Positions 1-5,149 of a stretch of 5,149 nucleotides of DNA are shown piece by piece. Origin of the DNA: Vulcanimicrobiia bacterium (GTDB lineage: Bacteria > Vulcanimicrobiota > Vulcanimicrobiia > Vulcanimicrobiales > Vulcanimicrobiaceae); assembly GCA_025451135.1 (NCBI GenBank), contig JANWKW010000138.1, forward strand, positions 1-5,149. Direction: 5' to 3'. The position numbers and the translations under genes were made by a program. Numbering within the stretch: position 1 is the stretch's first letter; every line of letters begins with the position of its first letter. The notes under the pieces were generated by a model that saw only the letters and a program-made list of their open reading frames with translations, was not told where the DNA came from and did no database searches.

Positions 1-1836
1 GAACTCGAAGGCGTCTTCCGCGGCGCGGGCTGGAACGTCGTCAAGGTCGTGTGGGGCTCCGAGTGGGACCCGCTCTTCGCGAGCGAATCGACCGGCAAGC
101 TGCTGCAGCTCGCGGAAGAGACGCTCGACGGCGACTATCAATCGCTGCGGGCCGGCGGTGCGTCGGCGGTGCGCGATCGGTTCTTCGGCAAGTATCCCGA
201 GACGGCCGCGATGATCGCCGGCTGGGACGACGCGCGCGTCAACGGGCTGCGCCGCGGCGGACACGACCCGAAGAAGGTCTACGCCGCCTACGCGCGCGCG
301 ATGCAGCGCAACGGGAAGCCGACCGTGATCCTGGCCAAGACCATCAAGGGCTTCGGCATGGGCTCGTCGGGCGAAGGCCAGAACATCGCGCACCAGGCCA
401 AGAAGATGCACGACGCGGACCTGCGCAACATGCGCGACGCGCTCGCCCTGCCGATCGCGGACGCCGATCTCGCGACGGTTCCGTTCTACAAGCCGGACGA
501 GAAGAGTCCGGAGATGCAATACTTCCGCGAGCGCCTGAACGCGCTCGGAAGCGTGCCGGCGCGGCGCCGCAAGAGCACGGCGCTCGCCGTCCCCGATCTC
601 TCCGCGTTCAAGGGTCAGCTCGAGGCGACCGGCGAGCGTCACATCTCGACCACGATGGCGTTCGTGCGCGTGCTCAGCGCCCTGCTCAAGGACAAGGTCC
701 TGGGCAAGCACGTCGTGCCGATCGTCGCCGACGAATCGCGCACGTTCGGCATGGAGGGCCTGTTCCGCCAGCTCGGGATCTACTCGCACGTCGGCCAGAA
801 CTACACTCCCCAAGACGCCGACCAGCTGATGTGGTACCGCGAGGACAAGCAGGGCCAGATCCTCCAGGAAGGCATCGACGAGGCCGGTGCGATCTCGTCG
901 TGGATCGCGGCCGGGACGTCGTACTCCAACCACGACGTGCCGATGATCCCGTTCTACATCTATTACTCGATGTTCGGGTTCCAGCGCATCGGCGATCTCG
1001 CGTGGGCGGCCGGCGACATGCGCACGCGCGGCTTCCTGATCGGCGGCACGTCCGGACGGACTACGCTCAACGGTGAGGGCCTCCAGCACGAGGACGGGCA
1101 GAGCCACATCATGGCCTCGTTCATCCCGAACTGCGTCTCCTACGATCCGACCTACTCCTACGAGCTGGCGACCATCATCCGCGACGGTCTGCGTCGGATG
1201 GTTGCGGAACAAGAAGACGTCTACTACTACATCACCGTGATGAACGAGAACTACGAGCATCCGGCCCTGCCGGCCGGCGCCGAAGAGGGTATCCTACGCG
1301 GCATGTACCTGCTGCGCGACGGCGGCAAGGACAAACAGGCACCGCGCGTGCAGCTGCTCGGTTCGGGATCGATCCTGCGCGAGGTCGAGGCCGCGGCCGA
1401 CCTGCTGCGCGACGATTTCGGCGTGAACGCCGACGTCTGGAGCGCCACCTCGTTCAACGAACTCCGTCGCGACGGCATCGATACCGAACGCTGGAACCTC
1501 CTGCACCCGACCGAGAAGGCGCGCGTGCCGTACGTCGCCCAGTGCCTGCTCGGCCGCGCCGGTCCCGCGATCGCCGCGACCGATTACGTCCGCACCTACG
1601 CGGATTCGATCCGCCCGTATCTCGACCGGCGCTACGTCGCGCTCGGGACCGACGGCTACGGCCGCAGCGACTTCCGCACCAGCCTGCGGACGTTCTTCGA
1701 GGTGGACCGGCACTACGTCGCGATCGCGGCGCTCAAGGCGCTCGCCGACGACGGCGAGATCCCCGCGAGCGCGGTCGCCGAGGCGATCGCCAAGTACGGC
1801 ATCGATCCGAACAAACCCAACCCGGTGACGGTGTAA
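1..1836 (+). CDS. aceE: Pyruvate dehydrogenase E1 component, homodimeric type (5' partial)
   Basis: E1 of the pyruvate dehydrogenase complex: thiamine-diphosphate-dependent decarboxylation of pyruvate and reductive acetylation of the E2 lipoyl arms, in the cytoplasm. The frame is open from base 1 (ELEGVFRGAGWNV...) to TAA at 1834-1836, giving 611 visible residues. By recalled alignment to E. coli AceE (about 887 aa), roughly 275 N-terminal residues lie upstream, including the GDG...N thiamine-diphosphate/Mg site. Visible landmarks are GGHDPKK near residue 87; the active-site loop with NIAHQ (His at 391-393, equivalent to E. coli His407); ADESRTFGMEGLFRQ; GIDEAGA with the cofactor-activating Glu at 880-882 (E. 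coli Glu571 by pattern); YYSMFGFQRIGD; and GLQHEDGQSH (His at 1087-1089). The C-terminal domain contains LGTDGYGRSD and ends normally. The ATG at 49 is internal, not the start. No frameshift is seen. It heads an operon with aceF 4 bases downstream. The homodimeric family is clear from length and motifs; the alpha/beta heterotetrameric E1 is excluded. Confidence 0.97.
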   Translation, partial: ELEGVFRGAGWNVVKVVWGSEWDPLFASESTGKLLQLAEETLDGDYQSLRAGGASAVRDRFFGKYPETAAMIAGWDDARVNGLRRGGHDPKKVYAAYARAMQRNGKPTVILAKTIKGFGMGSSGEGQNIAHQAKKMHDADLRNMRDALALPIADADLATVPFYKPDEKSPEMQYFRERLNALGSVPARRRKSTALAVPDLSAFKGQLEATGERHISTTMAFVRVLSALLKDKVLGKHVVPIVADESRTFGMEGLFRQLGIYSHVGQNYTPQDADQLMWYREDKQGQILQEGIDEAGAISSWIAAGTSYSNHDVPMIPFYIYYSMFGFQRIGDLAWAAGDMRTRGFLIGGTSGRTTLNGEGLQHEDGQSHIMASFIPNCVSYDPTYSYELATIIRDGLRRMVAEQEDVYYYITVMNENYEHPALPAGAEEGILRGMYLLRDGGKDKQAPRVQLLGSGSILREVEAAADLLRDDFGVNADVWSATSFNELRRDGIDTERWNLLHPTEKARVPYVAQCLLGRAGPAIAATDYVRTYADSIRPYLDRRYVALGTDGYGRSDFRTSLRTFFEVDRHYVAIAALKALADDGEIPASAVAEAIAKYGIDPNKPNPVTV

Positions 1837-1840
1837 TACG

Positions 1841-3472
1841 ATGGCCGATACGATCGACATCGTCGTCCCCGACATCGGCGACTTCGAAGGCATCCCGGTC
1901 ATCGAGGTGTTGGCCAAAGCGGGCGACGCCGTCAAGAAGAACGACTCCCTGATCACGCTCGAGAGCGACAAGGCCTCGATGGAAGTCCCGTCCAGCAGCG
2001 ACGGGACGATCGTCGAGATGCTCGTCAAGGTCGGCGACAAGGTCAGCAAAGGCACCGTCATCGCCAAACTGACCGGCAGCACCGCCTCGCCTGCAGCAGC
2101 GCCCGCGCCCGCCGCCGCTCCGACGGCTACGCCCGCCCCTGTCATCCCGAGCGTAGGGAGCGAAGCGACCGCAGTCGAGGGACAACCACCCAGCACGACG
2201 ATCGTCGAACTGACCGTTCCCGACATCGGCGACTTCAGCGACATCCCGGTCATCGAAGACCTGATCAATGCCGGCGACGAGATCGCGAAGGAGCAGAGCG
2301 TCGTCACTCTCGAGAGCGACAAGGCCTCGATGGAAGTCCCGGCGACCGCGAGCGGCACGGTGCAAGACGTCCGCGTCAAGGTCGGCGACAAGGTCGCCAA
2401 AGGCACCGTGCTCGCGACCGTCGCGGTGAAAGCCGCGAGCGCTTCCTCCATCGCAACTGCACCTGCCGCAGCTGCACCTGCCGCAGCAGCGCCTCCCCCT
2501 GCAGCAGCCGTAGCACCCGCCGCTGTCATCCCGAGCGTAGCGAGCAACGCGAGCGCAGTCGAGGGACGACCGACCATTCACGCCTCCCCCTCGATCCGGC
2601 GGTTCGCGCGCGAGCTCGGCGTCGATCTGCGCGGCGTGCGCGGAACCGGTCCGAATGCCCGCGTCACCCGCGAGGACGTGCAAGGCTTCGTCAAGGCCGC
2701 GCTAGCCGGCGGCGCTTCCGCAGGCGCCGGGGCGCTCGCGGGTCTCCCGCCGTGGCCGACGGTCGACTTCGCGCAGTTCGGCCCGATCGAACGGACGCCG
2801 CTCTCGCGCATCAAGAAGCTCTCCGGCCCGAACCTGCATCGCAACTGGGTGCAGATCCCGCACATCACCAACTACGACGAAGCGGACATCACCGACCTCG
2901 AGGCGTTCCGCAACGAGATCAACGCCGAACAGGCGAAGACCGGCGGTCCGAAGCTCACCATGCTCGCATTCCTGGTCAAAGCCGCCGTGCGTGCGCTCGA
3001 GAAGTTCCCCGACTTCAACGCCTCGCTCGACGGCGACGCGCTGATCCACAAGGGCTACTACAACATCGGCTTCGCCGCCGACACGCCGAACGGTCTGGTC
3101 GTGCCGGTCGTCAAGAACGCCGACGCCAAGGGCGTGCTCGAGATCGCCGCAGAGAGCGCCGCCCTGGCCGCCAAGGCGCGCGACGGCAAGCTCGGACTTG
3201 CCGACATGCAGGGCGGCACGTTCACGATCTCGTCGATCGGCGGGATCGGGGGCACCGCGTTCACCCAGATCGTCAACGCTCCCGAGGTCGCGATCATGGG
3301 TGCGACCCGCAGCGCGATGAAGCCGGTCTGGGACGGCGAGGCGTTCGTGCCGCGACTGATGCTGCCGGTCAGCCTCTCCTACGACCATCGCGTCATCGAC
3401 GGCGCTTCGGCGGCGCGCTTCCTCGTCTATCTCACCGCGCTGCTGAAAGACTTCCGTCGAACGGCGCTCTGA
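1841..3472 (+). CDS. aceF: Dihydrolipoamide acetyltransferase, pyruvate dehydrogenase E2
   Basis: E2 core of pyruvate dehydrogenase: carries acetyl on lipoyl-lysine arms and transfers it to CoA. The protein has 543 residues. Lipoyl domain 1 spans about 4-78, with ESDKASM and lipoyl Lys44. An Ala/Pro linker spans about 79-118. Lipoyl domain 2 spans about 120-197, with the same ESDKASM and Lys161. A second Ala/Pro linker spans about 198-243. The peripheral subunit-binding domain is about 246-284 (SPSIRRFARELGVDL, then RGTGPNARVTREDV). The catalytic domain is about 315-543, with RNWVQIPHIT, DTPNGLVVPV, GGTFTISSIGGIGG and the signature SYDHRVIDG (His516, Asp520). It closely resembles E. coli AceF but has two lipoyl domains rather than three. 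ATG 1841 lies 4 bases after the aceE TAA. No good Shine-Dalgarno sequence is visible, so translational coupling is inferred. Both linkers contain a copy of a repeated element (see repeats). The 2-oxoglutarate E2 alternative is disfavoured by two lipoyl domains and the aceE neighbour. Confidence 0.96.
   Translation: MADTIDIVVPDIGDFEGIPVIEVLAKAGDAVKKNDSLITLESDKASMEVPSSSDGTIVEMLVKVGDKVSKGTVIAKLTGSTASPAAAPAPAAAPTATPAPVIPSVGSEATAVEGQPPSTTIVELTVPDIGDFSDIPVIEDLINAGDEIAKEQSVVTLESDKASMEVPATASGTVQDVRVKVGDKVAKGTVLATVAVKAASASSIATAPAAAAPAAAAPPPAAAVAPAAVIPSVASNASAVEGRPTIHASPSIRRFARELGVDLRGVRGTGPNARVTREDVQGFVKAALAGGASAGAGALAGLPPWPTVDFAQFGPIERTPLSRIKKLSGPNLHRNWVQIPHITNYDEADITDLEAFRNEINAEQAKTGGPKLTMLAFLVKAAVRALEKFPDFNASLDGDALIHKGYYNIGFAADTPNGLVVPVVKNADAKGVLEIAAESAALAAKARDGKLGLADMQGGTFTISSIGGIGGTAFTQIVNAPEVAIMGATRSAMKPVWDGEAFVPRLMLPVSLSYDHRVIDGASAARFLVYLTALLKDFRRTAL
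1958..1990 (+). repeat. Lipoyl-site direct repeat, copy 1
   Basis: A 33-base stretch around the lipoyl-lysine codon (AAG 1970-1972) is identical to 2309-2341. The shared protein segment is LESDKASMEVP. Further identical blocks flank it at the same 351-base spacing, including GACATCGGCGACTTC (1871-1885 and 2222-2236) and a 21-base block at 2024-2044 and 2375-2395. This marks an internal duplication of the lipoyl domain. Confidence 0.85.
2140..2187 (+). repeat. 48-bp dispersed-repeat-like element, copy A, in aceF linker 1
   Basis: Begins TGTCATCCCGAGCGTAGGGA and ends GCAGTCGAGGGACAACC. It matches copy B (2524-2571) at 43 of 48 positions without gaps (my hand alignment). It lies in frame in aceF and encodes VIPSVGSEATAVEGQP (residues 101-116), unlike the surrounding Ala/Pro linker. 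It resembles, from memory, short GC-rich repeats of the form GTCATCC(C/T)GAGCG...GTCGAGGGA that occur mostly between genes in several soil phyla. Confidence 0.7.
2309..2341 (+). repeat. Lipoyl-site direct repeat, copy 2
   Basis: The second, base-identical copy of the 33-base lipoyl-site block, with the lipoyl-lysine codon AAG at 2321-2323. Synonymous positions are also unchanged, which points to recent duplication or gene conversion between the two lipoyl domains rather than protein-level constraint alone. Confidence 0.85.
2457..2486 (+). repeat. Perfect 15-bp tandem repeat, two units, in aceF linker 2
   Basis: CTGCACCTGCCGCAG occurs twice head to tail (2457-2471 and 2472-2486), adding five Ala/Pro codons without changing frame. 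It is typical of slippage in the flexible Ala/Pro linkers of E2 proteins and accounts for part of why linker 2 is longer than linker 1. Confidence 0.85.
2524..2571 (+). repeat. 48-bp dispersed-repeat-like element, copy B, in aceF linker 2
   Basis: Begins TGTCATCCCGAGCGTAGCGA and ends GCAGTCGAGGGACGACC. It is in the same orientation and reading frame as copy A and encodes VIPSVASNASAVEGRP (residues 229-244), just before the subunit-binding domain. The five differences from copy A are base substitutions only. The starts of the two copies are 384 bases apart. Confidence 0.7.
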
Positions 3473-3473
3473 T

Positions 3474-4040
3474 ATGGACGTGCTCCGTGCGGCGTCTTAT
3501 CAACGCGTCGCGTGGAAGAACGGCGGCGGCGTCACCGACATCGTCGAAGCTTTCCGCGGCGAGCCGTCCGCGTGGCGGATATCGATCGCACGGATCGACC
3601 GGGACGGGCCGTTCTCCGATTTCAGCGGCTACGATCGCACGATCGTCCCGCTTTCCGGCGGCGCGATCACGCTCGTCTTCGCAGCCGGCGAAGAGCGCCG
3701 GCTGACGCCGCTCGCGCCGTTCTCGTTCCCGGGCGAAGCCGCCGTCGACGCGCGGCTGGCCGGCGAGCCGGCGAGCGATCTGAACGTCATAACGCTGCGC
3801 GCGACGCACCGGCACGAGGTAGCGGTGATCGGCATCGGTGAGAACGGCGTCCCGATCGAAGCCGGCGATGCGTGCGGACTGCTCTACGTCGTCGAGGGGA
3901 TCGCCGGGATCGCTGGCGAGACCGCCGGCGCCGGCGACGCGATCCGGCTCGACGCCGACATGCGCGCGATCGTCGAGGCGCGCGGCGGCCCGGTGACGGC
4001 TATCCTGGTGCGGATCTGCGCAGTGCCCAAGCCCCGCTGA
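3474..4040 (+). CDS. HutD/Ves family protein
   Basis: A 188-residue bicupin-like protein of the HutD/Ves family. Family hallmarks are visible: WKNGGG at residues 14-19 followed by TDI; AWRISIARIDRDGPFSDFSG at 33-52; YDRTIVPLSGG at 53-63; FSFPGE at 83-88; and SDLNVITLR at 101-109. Length matches the family (about 180-200 aa). There is no signal peptide or membrane segment, so it is probably cytosolic. Known members include Pseudomonas HutD, a modulator of histidine utilisation thought to bind a pathway metabolite, and E. coli Ves; no enzymatic activity is established. ATG 3474 follows the aceF TGA (3470-3472) by one base and has no visible Shine-Dalgarno sequence, so it is presumably coupled to aceF translation. 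No hut genes are in the window, so a histidine role is unsupported here; a metabolite-sensing role tied to pyruvate metabolism is only a guess. The last 41 bases overlap the convergent gene on the other strand. Confidence 0.88.
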   Translation: MDVLRAASYQRVAWKNGGGVTDIVEAFRGEPSAWRISIARIDRDGPFSDFSGYDRTIVPLSGGAITLVFAAGEERRLTPLAPFSFPGEAAVDARLAGEPASDLNVITLRATHRHEVAVIGIGENGVPIEAGDACGLLYVVEGIAGIAGETAGAGDAIRLDADMRAIVEARGGPVTAILVRICAVPKPR

Positions 4041-4656
4041 GCCGTCCCGCGGTGGCGCCGCCGAGCATCGCGGGAAGCAGGATCGCGGTGCCCGCGATCC
4101 CACGTCCGGGCAGCAGCGCGATCGCGACCGCGACGAAGACGGCCATCACGATCAACCGGAAGGCCGTGAGCGTACCCGAACGGCGCAGTTCCGGATCGAG
4201 CCCGGCGCCGCGTGCCCGCACGCCGACGGCGAACTGCGCGCCGACTATGGCGAGCGTCGCGGCTAGCACGGCGAAATAGAAGATCACGGCGACGTCGATC
4301 TCGGCAGACGTCGCCCCCGGGAGCGGCCCGTAGTGCATGACCAGCTGCACGCCCAGGATCAAGAGCACGACGCCCGCCAATCCAGTGACGTAGAGCGCCG
4401 TCGAAGCAGGACGCGGCGCGAAATAGTCCTCGCCGATCCGGCGGTACAGCGTCCAGAGCCAGGCCGTCATCCCGAAGGTCCAGGCGAACGCGCTCAGATC
4501 CGGCAGCAGGGTCAGCGCGGTCAGGTGCGGCGGGAAGACGAGGCTCAGCGCGAGCTGCGCGAGACTGAAGCCGATGACGATGTCGCCGAAGCTCTCGAGA
4601 CGTGCGGCATACCGCTCGTCGCGAGCGCTCGCGTGCCGCATCCGGTCGTCGTTCAC
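4000..4656 (-). CDS. TMEM175-like six-helix membrane protein
   Basis: A 218-residue predicted inner-membrane protein. Hydrophobic segments lie at about 22-42, 54-72, 88-107, 120-146, 163-184 and 187-210, the six-helix plan of bacterial TMEM175 (former DUF1211) potassium-channel subunits. Helix 1 begins RLESFGDIVIGF, like the family's R-x-x-x-F-S-D motif but with Gly for Ser. The segment GLDPELRRSG between helices 4 and 5 also fits the family. The start chosen is GTG at 4656-4654: its last two bases are the first two of the upstream gene's TGA (4655-4653), giving a 4-base GTGA overlap. An ATG five codons later (4641) is the alternative. It ends with TAG at 4002-4000, inside the 3' end of the convergent hutD-like gene. 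It aligns with the upstream membrane protein over about 150 residues, so the two are probably tandem paralogues that could form a mixed channel. The family call is from motif memory; ion selectivity is not shown. Confidence 0.75.
   Translation of the reverse strand: MNDDRMRHASARDERYAARLESFGDIVIGFSLAQLALSLVFPPHLTALTLLPDLSAFAWTFGMTAWLWTLYRRIGEDYFAPRPASTALYVTGLAGVVLLILGVQLVMHYGPLPGATSAEIDVAVIFYFAVLAATLAIVGAQFAVGVRARGAGLDPELRRSGTLTAFRLIVMAVFVAVAIALLPGRGIAGTAILLPAMLGGATAGRLSGAWALRRSAPG
4080..4100. other. Perfect 9-bp GC-rich hairpin downstream of the hutD-like gene
   Basis: GGATCGCGG (4080-4088), loop TGC, CCGCGATCC (4092-4100). It lies 39 bases past the hutD-like stop and within the coding part of the convergent membrane-protein gene. 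No T-run follows on the + strand, so it is not a standard intrinsic terminator. It may slow or protect the end of the aceE-aceF-hutD message, or be chance in GC-rich coding DNA. Confidence 0.35.
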
Positions 4657-5149
4657 TCGCTCGAACCGGCCGGGCGCCGAAGGCCCATCGCGTGCGTCAG
4701 GATCAGCGGGCCGACGCGCCCCGCGAGGATCAGGAACGGAAAGAAGATCAGAACGGTGATGGCGAAGATCCTCGGCCCGTGCGCGCCGCCGTAGCCGATC
4801 CCCGCCATCGCGATCGCGCTTACGAACAGCCGCATCGTCGCCGTCACCCCGCGCGCGCGCAGCGGTCCGTCCAAGAACGCCCAGCGCCTGTTCACCCCGT
4901 ACAGGAAGAGCGCTCCCAGCAGGAGCTGCAGGAGCACGAACGATCCGAAGTACATCGCCAGCCCGTTCTTGATGTCGTTCGGGCCGTCGATTTGGATCGC
5001 GCGAAGGAGCACCTGCACCATGTAGACCATCAGCACGGCCGCGCCGAGCTGCCCGAAGTTCAGCGCGATGCTGAAGCTGTTCGGGATGAAGTAATGCTTG
5101 AAAAGATGGTTGTTGCGCACCCACAGCAGGCAGATCGTCCCGAACGTCC
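4653..5149 (-). CDS. TMEM175-like membrane protein (5' partial)
   Basis: The frame is open from the right window edge (first whole codon at 5147) to TGA at 4655-4653, giving 164 visible residues; the start lies outside the window. The GTG at 5120 is not a likely start, because the hydrophobic stretch TFGTICLLWV continues in frame upstream of it. It begins at the end of a helix with LLWVRNNHLFKHYF, resembling the W-x-x-N-H-x-x-F signature after helix 2 of TMEM175 (former DUF1211) proteins. Further hydrophobic segments lie at about 28-50, 62-84, 102-121 and 126-150, with FLDGPLRARG before the fifth helix. If the family call holds, the missing part is helix 1, with the F-S-D motif, and most of helix 2 (about 60 residues by comparison with the downstream paralogue). 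It overlaps that paralogue by 4 bases, so the two are probably co-translated. The promoter is not visible. An unrelated multi-spanning membrane protein remains possible. Confidence 0.72.
   Translation of the reverse strand, partial: TFGTICLLWVRNNHLFKHYFIPNSFSIALNFGQLGAAVLMVYMVQVLLRAIQIDGPNDIKNGLAMYFGSFVLLQLLLGALFLYGVNRRWAFLDGPLRARGVTATMRLFVSAIAMAGIGYGGAHGPRIFAITVLIFFPFLILAGRVGPLILTHAMGLRRPAGSSE

Noticed and set aside
51..1076. 341-codon + strand open frame inside aceE
   Set aside because: An Arg/Ala-rich shadow frame caused by high GC, fully covered by the strongly conserved aceE frame, with no recognisable domain.
2140..2571. CRISPR-like or mobile-element reading of the two 48-bp copies
   Set aside because: Only two copies, 384 bases apart, inside one coding frame with conserved domains between them; no spacer pattern, terminal inverted repeats or transposase.
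1294..2577. 427-codon - strand open frame antisense to aceE and aceF
   Set aside because: Low-complexity Ala/Thr/Ser composition comes from the reverse of the Ala/Pro linkers; it lies opposite conserved lipoyl domains and E1 C-terminus, with no family match.
1733..2683. 316-codon - strand open frame opposite aceF
   Set aside because: Arg/Asp/Gly-rich shadow in another frame over the same conserved coding DNA; no start signal or domain.
2752..3705. 317-codon + strand frame spanning aceF and the hutD-like gene
   Set aside because: An Arg-rich +1 shadow crossing two well-supported genes; not a fusion.
4333..4794. 153-codon + strand frame opposite the membrane-protein genes
   Set aside because: Charged, Arg/Glu-rich shadow; the opposite strand encodes regular hydrophobic helices and a 4-base gene overlap, which is far better supported.
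4657..5124. N-terminal half of the 374-codon - strand open frame, upstream of GTG 4656
   Set aside because: Residues before VNDDRMRH are Arg-rich out-of-frame sequence overlying the upstream membrane protein; the real gene starts at or just after 4656.

Overview
This is a gene-dense, high-GC bacterial window with essentially no intergenic DNA. Three genes on the + strand meet two genes on the - strand tail to tail. No RNA gene, CRISPR array, transposase or phage gene was seen. The organism cannot be named with confidence. The E1 and E2 proteins are of the homodimeric-E1 / AceF type best known from Proteobacteria. However, a short repeat inside the E2 gene resembles dispersed 'GTCATCCCGAGCG...' repeats I associate from memory with non-proteobacterial GC-rich soil phyla, so an uncultivated soil lineage is a plausible guess only.

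Positions 1-3472 hold the core of a pyruvate dehydrogenase complex. First comes the C-terminal two thirds of aceE (E1, start upstream of the window). Four bases later comes a complete aceF (E2) with two lipoyl domains, an E1/E3-binding domain and a CoA-dependent acyltransferase domain. E1 decarboxylates pyruvate and acetylates the E2 lipoyl arms; E2 passes the acetyl group to CoA. The E3 gene (dihydrolipoamide dehydrogenase) is not in the window.

A HutD/Ves-family cupin-like gene (3474-4040) starts one base after the aceF stop. It is almost certainly translated from the same message, an unusual partner for pyruvate dehydrogenase.

On the - strand, reading in from the right edge, are two overlapping genes (4653-5149, cut by the window edge, and 4000-4656) for multi-spanning membrane proteins. 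They align to each other over their shared length and look like TMEM175-type (former DUF1211) potassium-channel-like proteins. They overlap by 4 bases, and the second overlaps the hutD-like gene by 41 bases in convergent orientation.

The most noteworthy structure is in the aceF linkers. A near-identical element of about 48 bp sits in the same reading frame in both Ala/Pro-rich linkers, after each lipoyl domain. It looks like a dispersed repeat that was taken into a protein-coding gene and then duplicated with the lipoyl module.
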